64,000 bases of DNA from Paucibacter sp. KBW04 (GTDB lineage: Bacteria; Pseudomonadota; Gammaproteobacteria; Burkholderiales; Burkholderiaceae_C): positions 390,963 through 454,962 of the forward strand of contig NZ_QAJN01000010.1 in assembly GCF_003852425.1 (NCBI RefSeq), in the 5' to 3' direction. Positions within the stretch are counted from its first letter, which is position 1. Each line of letters begins with the position of its first letter. A program made the translations under genes and the position numbers. Below the pieces are notes generated by a model. That model made no database searches. It was not told the DNA's origin and saw only the letters and a program-made list of their open reading frames with translations. Positions 48,568 through 58,301 of the stretch are shown here, one piece after another.

Positions 48568-49503
48568 ATGGTCGCCACCACCCCCACAGCCAGCCAGCCC
48601 AAGGTCAGCATCTTGATCCCGACGCACAAGCGTCCCGACTACCTGCCCCTGGCCCTGCGCAGCGCCCGCACGCAGACCTACGAAAACCTGGAGATCATCA
48701 TCAGCGACAACAGCGGCGATGACAGCAGCCGCGCGTCCATCGATGATCAGCTCAGGGCCGACCCACGCGTTCAATACCATGTGCAAAACGGCGGCGGTGC
48801 CTGGCAAAACTGGCTCAATGCCATGAGCCATGCCAGCGGCGTCTACGTCAATTTCTTGATGGACGACGATCTTTTTCATCCGAAGAAGGTCGAGCGCATG
48901 GTGCATTACTTCGAGGCCTACCCCACGGTCGGCCTGGTGACCTCCTTCCGCCAGCTGATCGACGCCGCAGGCAATGAACTGCCCCCCATCAAGGGCACGC
49001 GCCAGTTGTTTGAGAACGATAGCGTGGTGCTGGGCCAGTCCATGGGCGAGTTCATCTTGAAGAACGGCATGAATCTGATCGGTGAGCCCACCACGGCCAT
49101 GTTCAGGCGCGCCGACATCGGCGCCGGCTTCGGTCGCTTCTGCGGCCGGCAGTACGAAATCATGACCGACCTCTCCACCTGGATGGAGCTGATGCATGGC
49201 CGGCACTGCGTCTACATCAGCGAGCCCCTGAGCTATTTCCGCCTGCATGGCGGCCAGGATCAGCGCAAAAAGTCGACCGCCCTGAAGTCGAATATGGAGT
49301 GGCTGCAACTGCTGATCGACGGCCACAAGCATGGGCGCTACATCGTCGACCCGACGGAGTTCCGCACGATGCTGGCTCAAAAGCTGGGCGCATTGCTGCC
49401 CTTTGTGACCGCCAACCACGAGGAAATTCGCGAGGGCGATTACGACGTCGAAGAGATGCTGGGCCAGATTCGCTTCGCCCTGCACCAGCTGCTGCAGTCC
49501 TGA
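48568..49503 (+). CDS. Family 2 glycosyltransferase
   Basis: 311-residue GT-A enzyme. KVSILIPTHKRPDYLPLALRS starts at about residue 11, ISDNSGDD near residue 50 is the nucleotide-binding region, and FLMDDDLF near residue 95 is the DxD metal site. No membrane segment is seen, so it is cytoplasmic. The acceptor and donor sugars are unknown. AAGGA lies 5 nt before the ATG. It is the first gene after the octapeptide pair and the first of the sugar cluster, so it could glycosylate either a lipid-linked glycan or the secreted protein itself. Confidence 0.9.
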   Translation: MVATTPTASQPKVSILIPTHKRPDYLPLALRSARTQTYENLEIIISDNSGDDSSRASIDDQLRADPRVQYHVQNGGGAWQNWLNAMSHASGVYVNFLMDDDLFHPKKVERMVHYFEAYPTVGLVTSFRQLIDAAGNELPPIKGTRQLFENDSVVLGQSMGEFILKNGMNLIGEPTTAMFRRADIGAGFGRFCGRQYEIMTDLSTWMELMHGRHCVYISEPLSYFRLHGGQDQRKKSTALKSNMEWLQLLIDGHKHGRYIVDPTEFRTMLAQKLGALLPFVTANHEEIREGDYDVEEMLGQIRFALHQLLQS

Positions 49504-49520
49504 ACCCGCCGGGCCAAGCC

Positions 49521-50390
49521 ATGAAGACCAGACCCTACATCATCATCACCCCCTCCTACTGTGTCAGCGCCGGCGTGCGGGTGATGCACAGCCTCTGCCA
49601 TGAACTCAACAGCCTGGGTTTCGACGCCAAATTGCTGATCACCAGCAACCTCTCGCGCAGCCCCGCCGAGATGCTCAACCCGGCGCTGAACACACCCTGC
49701 ATCAACGGCTACTTCGAGCAAAACTGGGAGGCCATCAACCAGGACGCCATCGTGATCTGCGCCGACGGCTTTCGCGGCCACCCCTTCAATGCCAAGCGGG
49801 TGGTGCGTTATGTTCTCGGCAAGGAAATCTTGAGCCCCGAGGACAATCCGAGCGACTACCGCGTCTACTACTCGCGCGCCTTCCCGGCCCAGCGTGCGGG
49901 CAAGCATCCGGTGCTCTATCTGACACCCATCGACTTAGGTCGCTTCAATGCCAACAATGTGTTGGAGCGCAGCCAGGACATGCTCTGGCTTGGCAAGGGT
50001 GCCAAGTTCTGTACTGAGAAACCCGCCAACTGCGTAGACATCACCTACAGCTGGCCGCCCACCCGTGAGGAGCTGGCCGAAAACCTGCGGCGCACCCGCA
50101 CCCTCTATTCCTACGACGCGGTCAGCGCCACCAATCTGGAGGCCGTGCTCTGCGGCGCCACCGTCGTGCTCAAACACCTGAGCTATCACGACTGGAGCTG
50201 GAGCCGCGCCGATATGGAAGCCATGGAACAAGGCACCGGTGGCTTTGCCTTCGGCGACAGCGACTTTGAGCTGGACCGCGCCGAGCGCACCCGCGCCGAG
50301 ACCATGGCGCGCATCCGCTTCCACCAGGCCAATTTCAAGGCGCGCCTGCTGGACTTTGTCGAGGCGACCCAGTACCGCTTCCGCGATTGA
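49521..50390 (+). CDS. Putative GT-B-type glycosyltransferase
   Basis: 289 residues. The N-terminus YIIITPSYCVSAGVRVMHSL and CHELNSLGFDAKLLITS resembles the N-terminal Rossmann half of GT-B enzymes, and TLYSYDAVSATNLEAVLCGA near residue 197 resembles the sugar-nucleotide half (conserved Glu and Gly). No DxD motif or membrane segment. The ATG at 49521 lies 17 nt after the stop of the family 2 enzyme; longer frames upstream are shadows of that gene. Family-level assignment only. Confidence 0.72.
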   Translation: MKTRPYIIITPSYCVSAGVRVMHSLCHELNSLGFDAKLLITSNLSRSPAEMLNPALNTPCINGYFEQNWEAINQDAIVICADGFRGHPFNAKRVVRYVLGKEILSPEDNPSDYRVYYSRAFPAQRAGKHPVLYLTPIDLGRFNANNVLERSQDMLWLGKGAKFCTEKPANCVDITYSWPPTREELAENLRRTRTLYSYDAVSATNLEAVLCGATVVLKHLSYHDWSWSRADMEAMEQGTGGFAFGDSDFELDRAERTRAETMARIRFHQANFKARLLDFVEATQYRFRD

Positions 50391-50482
50391 GGCCAGATTT
50401 GCGACGCTGTTCGCGCTTTTGACCTGTCTGGGGCTGGTTAGCATGGCTGCATGCACCAACTGCCCTGCCCCGAGGTCACGCC

Positions 50483-51487
50483 TTGCCCACCGCTTCTTTG
50501 ATTCATCTGGCCAATGGCCGCCAGTTTCCCGCCATCGCGGGCAAAAGCCTGCTGGACTGCGCGGCGCAAGCCGGCCTGGTACTGGAACACAGCTGCCGCA
50601 ACGGCCGCTGCGGGACCTGCAAAACCCGCGTTCTGCAAGGCCAGACCGAGCCCCTGCTGCCCGACCAATCCCTGAGCCCCGAGCAACAGGCCGAGGGCTG
50701 GGTCCTCAGCTGCGCCGTGCAGGCGCTGGGCGAAGTCAGCCTGGATGCCGAGGACTTAGGCCCCCTGGCCGAACTCAAGCTGCTGACCCTGCCCGCCCGC
50801 ATTGACAGCCTGGAGCAGCCCACCCCGGACGTCTTGCGGCTGGTGTTGCGGCTGCCGCCCAATAGCGGTTTCCGGTATTTGGCCGGTCAATACATCAATA
50901 TCATCGGCCCCCAGGGGATCAAGCGCGCTTACTCCCTGGCGAATGCGCCCAGGGCCGACGGAAAACTGCAGCTACATATCAAGAAAGTGGCCGGGGGCGC
51001 CCTCAGCACCTATTGGTTCGAGCAGGCCAAGGTCGGCGATCTGCTGCGCCTGGAAGGCCCACGCGGCAGTTTCTTTTTGCGCGATGTCGCGGGTATGGAT
51101 TTGTTCTTGCTCGCCACCGGCACCGGTTTCGCGCCGATTTTGGCCCTGCTGGAAGAACTCGCCCAACGGCCGGCCGAGGCCCAGCCGCGCAGTCTCGCGG
51201 TCTACTGGGGCGGCCGCCAAGCGCAGGATTTGTACTCGGATTTACCCGCCTTGCCGCCGCACTGCCCGCCCTTGAATTTCGTGCCGGTGCTGTCGCGGGC
51301 CGATGAGAGCTGGGGCGGCGAGCGCGGGCATATTCAAGACGCCTTGTTGCGCCGAAACCCCAGCCTCACGAACGCCTGGGTTTTTGCCTGCGGTTCCAAT
51401 GCGATGATCGCCAGCGCTCAGAAACAATTGCTTGCGGCGGGTTTGTCGGCTCGTCGTTTTTGCTCCGATGCCTTCGTGGCAGCCTGA
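50483..51487 (+). CDS. rfbI: CDP-6-deoxy-delta-3,4-glucoseen reductase (E3)
   Basis: Iron-sulfur flavoprotein that passes electrons from NAD(P)H to RfbH (E1) to make CDP-4-keto-3,6-dideoxyglucose. Residues 1-90 are a plant-type ferredoxin domain with ligands Cys38, Cys43, Cys46 and Cys77. Residues 100-334 form a ferredoxin reductase: RAYSLANAP (flavin) near residue 154 and LLATGTGFAPILALLEEL (NAD) near residue 210. The start is TTG with GAGG upstream; no ATG fits. The rfbF, rfbG and rfbH genes follow, completing the pathway. Confidence 0.92.
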   Translation: MPTASLIHLANGRQFPAIAGKSLLDCAAQAGLVLEHSCRNGRCGTCKTRVLQGQTEPLLPDQSLSPEQQAEGWVLSCAVQALGEVSLDAEDLGPLAELKLLTLPARIDSLEQPTPDVLRLVLRLPPNSGFRYLAGQYINIIGPQGIKRAYSLANAPRADGKLQLHIKKVAGGALSTYWFEQAKVGDLLRLEGPRGSFFLRDVAGMDLFLLATGTGFAPILALLEELAQRPAEAQPRSLAVYWGGRQAQDLYSDLPALPPHCPPLNFVPVLSRADESWGGERGHIQDALLRRNPSLTNAWVFACGSNAMIASAQKQLLAAGLSARRFCSDAFVAA

Positions 51488-51524
51488 ATATTCCAACCAT
51501 CAATCCAGCACAAGGTAATTCGCC

Positions 51525-52298
51525 ATGAAAGCAGTGATACTTGCCGGTGGACTCGGTACCCGTTTGAGCGAAGAAACCGCCACCCGCCCGAAACCCATGG
51601 TGGAAATCGGCGGCCGGCCCATTCTTTGGCATATCCTCAAACACTATTCCCACCACGGCATCAATGATTTCGTGATCTGCTGCGGTTATAAGGGCGTGGT
51701 GATCAAGGAGTTTTTCTCCAACTACTTTCTGCACACCTCGGACGTCACCTTCGACATGCGCTCCAACCGCATGGAAGTGCATCAAAAGCGCGCCGAGCCC
51801 TGGAATGTGACCCTGGTGGATACGGGCGACGCGTCCATGACCGGCGGCCGCATCAAGCGGGTGGCCAAGTATGTGGAGCTGGACGAGGCCTTTTGCCTGA
51901 CCTATGGCGACGGCGTCAGCGATGTGGACATCTCGGCCAGCATCGACTTCCACAAGCGCCACGGCAAAAAAGCCACCCTCACCGCCACTTATCCGCCGGC
52001 CCGTTTCGGCGCGCTGGACCTGGACGGCAGCCAGGTCAAGAGCTTCAAGGAAAAGCCTTTTGGTGAAGGCGGCATGATCAATGGCGGCTTCTTCGTGCTC
52101 AGCCCCAAGGTGATCGATCTGATCAAGGATGACAACACCATCTGGGAGCGCGAACCCCTGGACACCCTGGCCCATCAAGGCGAGTTGATGGCCTTTGAGC
52201 ACCAGGGCTTCTGGCAGCCCATGGACACCTTGCGCGACAAAGTCATGCTGGACGAGCTGTGGGCCAGCGGCAAGGCGCCCTGGAAGAAATGGGACTGA
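51525..52298 (+). CDS. rfbF: Glucose-1-phosphate cytidylyltransferase
   Basis: Makes CDP-glucose from CTP and glucose-1-phosphate, the entry step of CDP-deoxysugar synthesis. It starts [18 protein letters not shown] with the nucleotidyltransferase signature GGLGTRL, then [17 protein letters not shown]. The product-binding [10 protein letters not shown] lies near residue 126. The length of 257 residues is exactly in the family range. AAGG lies upstream of the ATG. Its last 10 nt overlap rfbG. Confidence 0.96.
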   Translation: MKAVILAGGLGTRLSEETATRPKPMVEIGGRPILWHILKHYSHHGINDFVICCGYKGVVIKEFFSNYFLHTSDVTFDMRSNRMEVHQKRAEPWNVTLVDTGDASMTGGRIKRVAKYVELDEAFCLTYGDGVSDVDISASIDFHKRHGKKATLTATYPPARFGALDLDGSQVKSFKEKPFGEGGMINGGFFVLSPKVIDLIKDDNTIWEREPLDTLAHQGELMAFEHQGFWQPMDTLRDKVMLDELWASGKAPWKKWD

Positions 52299-53371
52299 AG
52301 CCCGCCATGCAGATCAACCCAGACTTCTGGCGCGGCAAGCGAGTCTTGCTGACCGGCCATACCGGTTTCAAGGGCGGCTGGTTAAGCCTGTGGCTGCAAT
52401 CTCTGGGCGCCCAGGTCAGCGGCCTGGCGCTGACGCCGCCGACCGAACCCAATCTGTTCGAGATCGCCCGCGTGGCCGAAGGCATGGCGCACAGCGCGAT
52501 TGCCGACATCCGCGACTTTACCGCCGTGCAAGCCCAGTTCCAGGCCTTCCAGCCCGAGATCCTGATCCATCTGGCCGCCCAGCCCCTGGTGCGACTGTCT
52601 TACCAACAGCCGGTCGAGACCTATGCCACCAATGTGATGGGCTCGGTCCATGTGCTGGAAGCGGCACGCCTAACGCCGGGGCTGCGCGCCATCGTCAATA
52701 TCACCACCGACAAGTGCTACGAGAACCGCGAATGGGTCTGGGGCTACCGTGAGGACGAGCCCATGGGTGGTCACGACCCCTACTCCAATAGCAAGGGCTG
52801 CGCCGAGCTGGTGGCCAGCGCCTATCGCAAGTCCTTTCTTGCCCACGCCGGCATCGCCATGGCCACGGCCAGGGCCGGCAATGTGATCGGCGGCGGCGAC
52901 TGGGCGGCCGACCGCCTGGTGCCCGACATCCTGCGCGCGCTGCAGAACGAGCAGCCGGTGCAGATCCGCAACCCCCATGCCATCCGCCCTTGGCAGCATG
53001 TGTTGGAGCCGCTGGGCGGCTATTTGCTGCTGGCCCAAGCCTTGTTCGAACAAGGCCAAAGCGTGGCCGAGGCCTGGAACTTCGGCCCCCGCGACGAGGA
53101 CGCCCGCCCGGTGCAATGGATCGTCGAGCGCCTGTGCGCGCAATGGGGCCAAGGCGCCCGTTGGGAGAACCAAGCCGGCGAACATCCGCACGAAGCCCAC
53201 TTCCTCAAGCTAGACATTTCCAAGGCCAAGCAGCGCCTACACTGGCAGCCGCGCTGGGACCTGGAATGCGCCCTCCAGCACATCACCCATTGGCATCAAG
53301 CCTGGCTGCAAGGCCAGGATATGCGCGCCCTCTGCCTGGCGCAAATCTCAGACTATCAAGCCACGACATGA
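52289..53371 (+). CDS. rfbG: CDP-glucose 4,6-dehydratase
   Basis: Extended SDR that converts CDP-glucose to CDP-4-keto-6-deoxyglucose with tightly bound [21 protein letters not shown] near residue 18 binds [15 protein letters not shown] near residue 136 contains the catalytic Thr, and [11 protein letters not shown] has the Tyr-xxx-Lys pair. The chosen ATG has GGAAGAA 2 nt upstream; a second ATG at 52307 is possible. The stop overlaps the rfbH start (ATGA). Confidence 0.95.
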   Translation: MGLKPAMQINPDFWRGKRVLLTGHTGFKGGWLSLWLQSLGAQVSGLALTPPTEPNLFEIARVAEGMAHSAIADIRDFTAVQAQFQAFQPEILIHLAAQPLVRLSYQQPVETYATNVMGSVHVLEAARLTPGLRAIVNITTDKCYENREWVWGYREDEPMGGHDPYSNSKGCAELVASAYRKSFLAHAGIAMATARAGNVIGGGDWAADRLVPDILRALQNEQPVQIRNPHAIRPWQHVLEPLGGYLLLAQALFEQGQSVAEAWNFGPRDEDARPVQWIVERLCAQWGQGARWENQAGEHPHEAHFLKLDISKAKQRLHWQPRWDLECALQHITHWHQAWLQGQDMRALCLAQISDYQATT

Positions 53372-54723
53372 GCACCACATCCCCCGTCACCTTCCAGCCG
53401 CAGCTGGACCAGATCCGCAAAGACATCGCTCAGCTGGTGCAGCAGTACGCGGACATCGCCTACGCGCCCAAGCCCTTTGTGCCCGGCGAGACGGCCGTGC
53501 CCGTGTCGGGCAAGGTGCTGGGCGCACAAGAACTCAAGCTGATGGTCGAGGCCTCGCTGGACGGTTGGCTGACCACCGGTCGTTTCAACGCGGCCTTTGA
53601 ATCCAGGCTGGCGGAATTCCTGGGCGTCAAACATGTGCTGACGGTGAACTCGGGCTCTTCGGCCAATCTGGTGGCCTTCTCCGCCCTGACCTCACCGCGT
53701 CTGGGCGAGCGCGCCATCAAGCCGGGTGACGAGGTCATCGGCGTGGCAGCTGGCTTCCCCACCACGGTCAACCCGATTCTGCAGTTCGGCGCCGTGCCGG
53801 TGTTTGTGGACGTGGATCTGGCCACCCACAATATCGATGCCAGCCTGATCGAGGCCGCCATCACGCCCAAGACCAAAGCCATCATGCTGGCCCATTCCCT
53901 GGGCAATCCCTTCAACCTCGATGTCGTCACCGCCTTGTGCAAGAAGCACAATCTCTGGCTGGTCGAAGACTGCTGCGACGCCCTGGGCGCCACCTACAAA
54001 GGCCAGATGGTCGGCAGCTTTGGCGATATCGGCACCCTGAGCTTTTACCCCGCCCATCACATCACCATGGGCGAAGGCGGTGCCGTGTTCACCAATAACA
54101 GCGAACTCAAGCTGATTGCCGAGTCCTTCCGCGACTGGGGCCGCGACTGCTACTGCCCGCCCGGCAAGGACAACACCTGCGACAAGCGTTTTTGCTGGAG
54201 CAAGAAAGAGCTGGGCGGCGATCTGCCCGATGGCTACGACCACAAATACACCTACAGCCATCTGGGCTACAACCTCAAGATCAGCGATATGCAGGCGGCT
54301 TGCGCCCTGGCCCAGATGGACAGGGTGGACGAGTTCATCGCCAAGCGCCGCGCCAATTTCACCTACCTGAAGAATCGCCTGCAGTCTTGCGCCGAGTTCC
54401 TGCACCTGCCCGAAGCCACCGAGCATGCCCAGCCCTCCTGGTTCGGCTTCCCGCTCATCGTCAAAGACACGGCCGGTGTGCAGCGCGCCGATCTGATCAA
54501 TTTCCTGGAGCAGAACAAAATCGGCACCCGCCTGCTGTTCGCCGGCAATCTGACCAAGCAACCCTATATGGCCGGCCGCAATTTCCGCATCAGCGGCGAG
54601 TTGCGCAACACCGATGTGGTGATGAACCAGACCTTCTGGCTGGGCACCTTTCCCGCCCTCGGCGAGCCGCAATTGGATTACATCGCCGACAAGCTTGAGA
54701 CTTTCTTCGGACTCAATTTCTGA
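53368..54723 (+). CDS. rfbH: CDP-4-keto-6-deoxyglucose 3-dehydratase (E1)
   Basis: PMP-dependent iron-sulfur enzyme of the aminotransferase fold that removes the C3 hydroxyl with electrons from E3. 451 residues. [15 protein letters not shown] near residue 98 binds the cofactor phosphate, and [13 protein letters not shown] near residue 203 contains the cofactor aspartate. [16 protein letters not shown] near residue 227 has His in place of the usual PLP lysine, the hallmark of this dehydratase. Several Cys near residue 255 ([17 protein letters not shown]) are candidate 2Fe-2S ligands. Confidence 0.95.
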   Translation: MSTTSPVTFQPQLDQIRKDIAQLVQQYADIAYAPKPFVPGETAVPVSGKVLGAQELKLMVEASLDGWLTTGRFNAAFESRLAEFLGVKHVLTVNSGSSANLVAFSALTSPRLGERAIKPGDEVIGVAAGFPTTVNPILQFGAVPVFVDVDLATHNIDASLIEAAITPKTKAIMLAHSLGNPFNLDVVTALCKKHNLWLVEDCCDALGATYKGQMVGSFGDIGTLSFYPAHHITMGEGGAVFTNNSELKLIAESFRDWGRDCYCPPGKDNTCDKRFCWSKKELGGDLPDGYDHKYTYSHLGYNLKISDMQAACALAQMDRVDEFIAKRRANFTYLKNRLQSCAEFLHLPEATEHAQPSWFGFPLIVKDTAGVQRADLINFLEQNKIGTRLLFAGNLTKQPYMAGRNFRISGELRNTDVVMNQTFWLGTFPALGEPQLDYIADKLETFFGLNF

Positions 54724-54823
54724 GCCCTGCCCTCCACAGAGGAAAGAAAGCAAAAACAGGGCGCTCTTCCCCGCCGTATTCGGCAAGACAGCAGGCTCGG
54801 CCCGGAGTTCAATACTGGCATGC

Positions 54824-54842
54824 GCTCGACAGCTCGTCGAGC
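54824..54842 (+). promoter_or_regulatory. Hairpin upstream of the UxaA-like gene
   Basis: GCTCGAC and GTCGAGC form a perfect 7-bp stem with a 5-nt loop, 17 nt before the ATG at 54859, in the 135-nt gap after rfbH. It may affect translation of the next gene; there is no T-run. No clear promoter was found in the gap. Confidence 0.35.
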
Positions 54843-54858
54843 CTGAACATGACCCAAG

Positions 54859-56391
54859 ATGACAAGCTCCGCTTCAATCGCTCCGACCCTGCTGCTGCAT
54901 CCTGCTGACGATGTCTTGATCGCCCGCGGCCAGCTGCTCGGCGGGCAGCAGGTGCATGGCATCACGGTGCGCGGACTGATTCCTGCTGGCCACAAGCTGG
55001 CCCGCCGGGCCATCAAGCAGGGCGAGCCCATCAAGCGCTACAACCAGATCATCGGCTTTGCCTCCCGGGCCATCGAGGCCGGCGAACATGTGCATACGCA
55101 GAACCTGGTGATGGGTGACTTTGCCCGCGATCTGGCCGTGGGCGTCGATGTGCAGCCCGAGCTGCCGCGCCAGCAAGCCCAGTTCATGGGCATCAAGCGC
55201 GCCAATGGCCAGGTGGCCACACGCAACTACATTGGCATCCTCTCCAGCGTCAATTGCTCGGCAACCGTGGCGCGCGCCATTGCCGATCATTTCAGCTTGC
55301 AGCGCGCCGACAGCCCCCTGCACCAGCACCCGCAGATCGACGGCGTGGTCGCCCTCACCCACGGCACCGGCTGCGCCATGGACGACCAGGGTCTGGGCAT
55401 GCAAGTGCTGCGACGCACCTTGGCGGGATATGCCCGCCATGCCAACTTCGCCGCCATCCTGATCGTCGGCCTGGGCTGCGAATCCAACCAGATTGAAGCC
55501 TTGCTGAAGGCCGAGGATCTGCTGCCAGGCGCTTTGCTGCAGAGCTTCAATATCCAGAATGTGGGCGGCACCAGCGCTGCAGTGGCTCGGGGCATCGAGT
55601 TGATCCAAGGCTTTTTGCCCCTGGCCAATGCGGTGCAGCGCGAGCCCTGCAGCGCCGAGCATCTGATCGTGGGCCTGCAATGCGGGGGCTCGGACGGTTA
55701 CTCCGGCATCAGCGCCAACCCCGCGCTGGGCAATGCCGTGGACCGCCTGGTGCGGCATGGCGGCACGGCCCTGCTCAGCGAAACCCCCGAAATCTACGGC
55801 GCCGAACACCTGCTGACCCGCCGCGCCATCAGCGCCGAGGTCGCCGCCAAGCTGGCCGAGCGCATCCGCTGGTGGGAGGGCTATGCCCAGCTGCATGGCG
55901 GCGAGATGAACAACAACCCCTCGCACGGCAACAAGGCCGGCGGCCTGACCACGATTCTGGAGAAGTCTCTGGGCGCGGTGGCCAAGGGCGGCACCAGCAA
56001 TCTGGTCGATGTCATCGAGTACGCACAGCCGGTGCGCCGCCATGGCCTGGTCTTCATGGACTCACCGGGCTATGACCCGGTCAGCGCCACCGGCCAGGTG
56101 GCGGGCGGCGCCAATCTGATCTGTTTCACCACCGGCCGTGGCTCGGCCTATGGCTGCGCCCCGACCCCCTCGCTCAAGCTCGCCACCAATAGCGCGCTGT
56201 GGCAGCGTCAGGCCGACGATATCGACATCAACTGCGGTGAGATCGTCGACGGCAGCTGCAGCATCGAAGCCATGGGCGAGCGCATCTTCCAGGCCTTGCT
56301 GGACACGGCGAGCGGCCGCAAAACCCGCAGCGAGTTGCATGGCTACGGTCAGAACGAGTTCGCGCCCTGGCTGCTTGGCGCGGTGATGTAG
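54859..56391 (+). CDS. UxaA-family altronate dehydratase-like enzyme
   Basis: 510 residues with the two-part UxaA plan: an N-terminal SAF-type domain (residues 10-105, LLLHPADDVLIARGQLLGG) and a C-terminal dehydratase domain. HGTGCAMDDQG near residue 171, GLGCESNQIE near residue 205 and CGGSDGYSGISANPALG near residue 275 are family motifs with conserved Cys and Asp. UxaA enzymes dehydrate sugar acids to 2-keto-3-deoxy acids. No uxaB, uxaC or kdg gene is near, so a catabolic role is unlikely. A 2-keto acid for the next gene, a ThDP enzyme, is a logical product. This is inference. Confidence 0.87.
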   Translation: MTSSASIAPTLLLHPADDVLIARGQLLGGQQVHGITVRGLIPAGHKLARRAIKQGEPIKRYNQIIGFASRAIEAGEHVHTQNLVMGDFARDLAVGVDVQPELPRQQAQFMGIKRANGQVATRNYIGILSSVNCSATVARAIADHFSLQRADSPLHQHPQIDGVVALTHGTGCAMDDQGLGMQVLRRTLAGYARHANFAAILIVGLGCESNQIEALLKAEDLLPGALLQSFNIQNVGGTSAAVARGIELIQGFLPLANAVQREPCSAEHLIVGLQCGGSDGYSGISANPALGNAVDRLVRHGGTALLSETPEIYGAEHLLTRRAISAEVAAKLAERIRWWEGYAQLHGGEMNNNPSHGNKAGGLTTILEKSLGAVAKGGTSNLVDVIEYAQPVRRHGLVFMDSPGYDPVSATGQVAGGANLICFTTGRGSAYGCAPTPSLKLATNSALWQRQADDIDINCGEIVDGSCSIEAMGERIFQALLDTASGRKTRSELHGYGQNEFAPWLLGAVM

Positions 56392-56460
56392 GGCCAGAGC
56401 CCAGACCTCACCCATAACTGTGCATTTCAACGTCTCAATTCACCGACACTCTCAAGCCGT

Positions 56461-58296
56461 ATGACCACCGACACGTCTTCGCCGCTCATCAAGGTCTCCG
56501 ACTATGTGTGCTCGCGCATCCAGGAGCTGACCGGCTCCAAGCATGTCTTCTTGCTCTCGGGCGGCGGCATGATGCATTTGCTGGACAGTCTGGGCAGCAG
56601 CGAGCTGCAATCCTTTGCCCTGCACCATGAGCAGGCCGCCGGCATCGCAGCTTATGCCTACGGCCGCAGCCTCAACACCACCGGCGTGTGCTTTGCCACC
56701 TCGGGGCCCGGCGCCACCAATGTGCTGACGGCGGTCGCCGGCGCCTGGACGGACAGCGTGCCCATGCTCTTCATCTCGGGCCAGGTCTCCACCCTGTTCT
56801 CCCAGCGCCCCCAAGGCCTGCGTCAGCGCGGCTTCCAGGAGTTCAATATCGTCGACGTGGTGCAGCCCACCACCAAGTACGCGCAGTACGTCTCCGACCC
56901 CAAGGAGATTCGCTACGAGCTTGAAAAGGCTTGCTTCCTGGCCCGTGCCGGCCGCCCCGGCCCGGTCTGGTTGGACCTGCCGCTGGACATCCAAGCCGCC
57001 CGCATCGACCCCAGCAGCTTGCGTGGTTTTGATCCGGTGGCCGAAGGCTATGCAGACCTGAACCCCAAGCCCAGCCCGGCCCTGGTCGACTCCATCCTGA
57101 GCAAGCTCTCGCAAGCCAAGCGCCCGCTGATCATCCTGGGCCACGGCGTTTGGCTTTCTGGTGCCAAGAACGCGGCGCTGGCCTTGCTGGAGCAGTTGCA
57201 AGTGCCGGTGCAAACGACCTGGAACGCCATCGACCTGGTGCCCGATGAGCATCCGCGCTACTTCGGCCGCGCCAATGCCTACGGCCCGCGCTATGCCAAT
57301 TTCGTGGTGCAAAACGCCGACTACATCCTCAGCATCGGCGCCCGCCTAGGCGTGCAACACACCGGCTACAACGTCGAAGCCTTTGCCCGCGAAGCCTTTC
57401 TCGATATGGTGGACCTGGACGAGGCCGAGGCGAGCAAGCCCTTCCTCAAGGTGGACCGCTTTTCGCGCTGCGATGCCGCGGCCTTGATCGATGGCCTGGC
57501 CCAGCAACTCAAGGCCCAAACCCTCGCCGCGCCCGCGGACTGGTTGGCCTACTGCCGCCGCATGCGCAGCCAGTACCCCGTCGCCCCGACCCTGGCCCAG
57601 GCCGGTGCCGAGAACTTTGTCGACCCCTATTTCTTCGTCGACGCGCTCAGCGATCTTGCGCCCGAGGACGCCCTCGTGCCCCTGGGCTCCTCGGGCACCT
57701 CTTTCACCGTCTCGGGCCAGGCTTTCAAGCCCAAAAAACACCAGCGCGTCTTTCACGCCAAGGGCATGGCGGCCATGGGTTATGGCATGCCCTCGGCCAT
57801 CGGTGCCAGCGTGGCTTTTGGCAATAAACAAGCCATCACCTTGGTGGGCGACGGCGGCTTCCAGCTCAATATCCAGGAGCTGCAGACCATGGCCCACCAC
57901 CAGCTGCCGGTGAAGATCTTTGTGATCAATAACAAGGGCTATCACGCCATCCGGGTCACGCAAGAAACCTATTTCCAAAACCGCTACGTGGCCTCCACCG
58001 CCGAGTCCGGCGTTTCCTTGCCGGAGCTGAAACGCATCGCCACGGCCTACCGCATCGCCTACCGTCGCATCTCGACGAATGGCGAGGTGCACGCACAGAT
58101 TGAGGCCAGCCTGAAGCAGGCCGGCCCTGAAATCATCGAGGTGATGGTCGACCCGGCCAAGCACCTGATGCCCAAGCTGGGTTCCGCCATTCGCGCCGAC
58201 GGCAGCATGGTGTCGCGCCCGCTGGAAGACCTGATGCCGCTGCTGGACCGGGAAGAGTTCCGGGCTAATATGTTTACCCAACCACTCGAGTGGTAA
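56461..58296 (+). CDS. ThDP-dependent acetolactate synthase-like enzyme
   Basis: 611 residues with the three ThDP-enzyme domains. LHHEQAAGIAAYAYGRS holds the catalytic Glu57; GPGATN near residue 82 is typical of acetolactate synthase relatives. The C-terminal cofactor motif is GDG at residues 463-465 to NN at 490-491. No regulatory subunit gene and no ilv genes are adjacent. In sugar clusters, relatives such as YerE transfer an acyl carbanion from a 2-keto acid to the 4-keto group of CDP-3,6-dideoxy-4-ketoglucose. Since the cluster makes that CDP-sugar, a carbon-branching role fits well. Confidence 0.85.
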   Translation: MTTDTSSPLIKVSDYVCSRIQELTGSKHVFLLSGGGMMHLLDSLGSSELQSFALHHEQAAGIAAYAYGRSLNTTGVCFATSGPGATNVLTAVAGAWTDSVPMLFISGQVSTLFSQRPQGLRQRGFQEFNIVDVVQPTTKYAQYVSDPKEIRYELEKACFLARAGRPGPVWLDLPLDIQAARIDPSSLRGFDPVAEGYADLNPKPSPALVDSILSKLSQAKRPLIILGHGVWLSGAKNAALALLEQLQVPVQTTWNAIDLVPDEHPRYFGRANAYGPRYANFVVQNADYILSIGARLGVQHTGYNVEAFAREAFLDMVDLDEAEASKPFLKVDRFSRCDAAALIDGLAQQLKAQTLAAPADWLAYCRRMRSQYPVAPTLAQAGAENFVDPYFFVDALSDLAPEDALVPLGSSGTSFTVSGQAFKPKKHQRVFHAKGMAAMGYGMPSAIGASVAFGNKQAITLVGDGGFQLNIQELQTMAHHQLPVKIFVINNKGYHAIRVTQETYFQNRYVASTAESGVSLPELKRIATAYRIAYRRISTNGEVHAQIEASLKQAGPEIIEVMVDPAKHLMPKLGSAIRADGSMVSRPLEDLMPLLDREEFRANMFTQPLEW

Positions 58297-58301
58297 CGAC
58301 T

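Noticed and set aside
56461-58296. Housekeeping acetolactate synthase (ilvB)
   Set aside because: No ilvN or ilvC beside it; the gene is embedded in a sugar-nucleotide cluster with 4-nt overlaps downstream, so a sugar-branching role is more likely.
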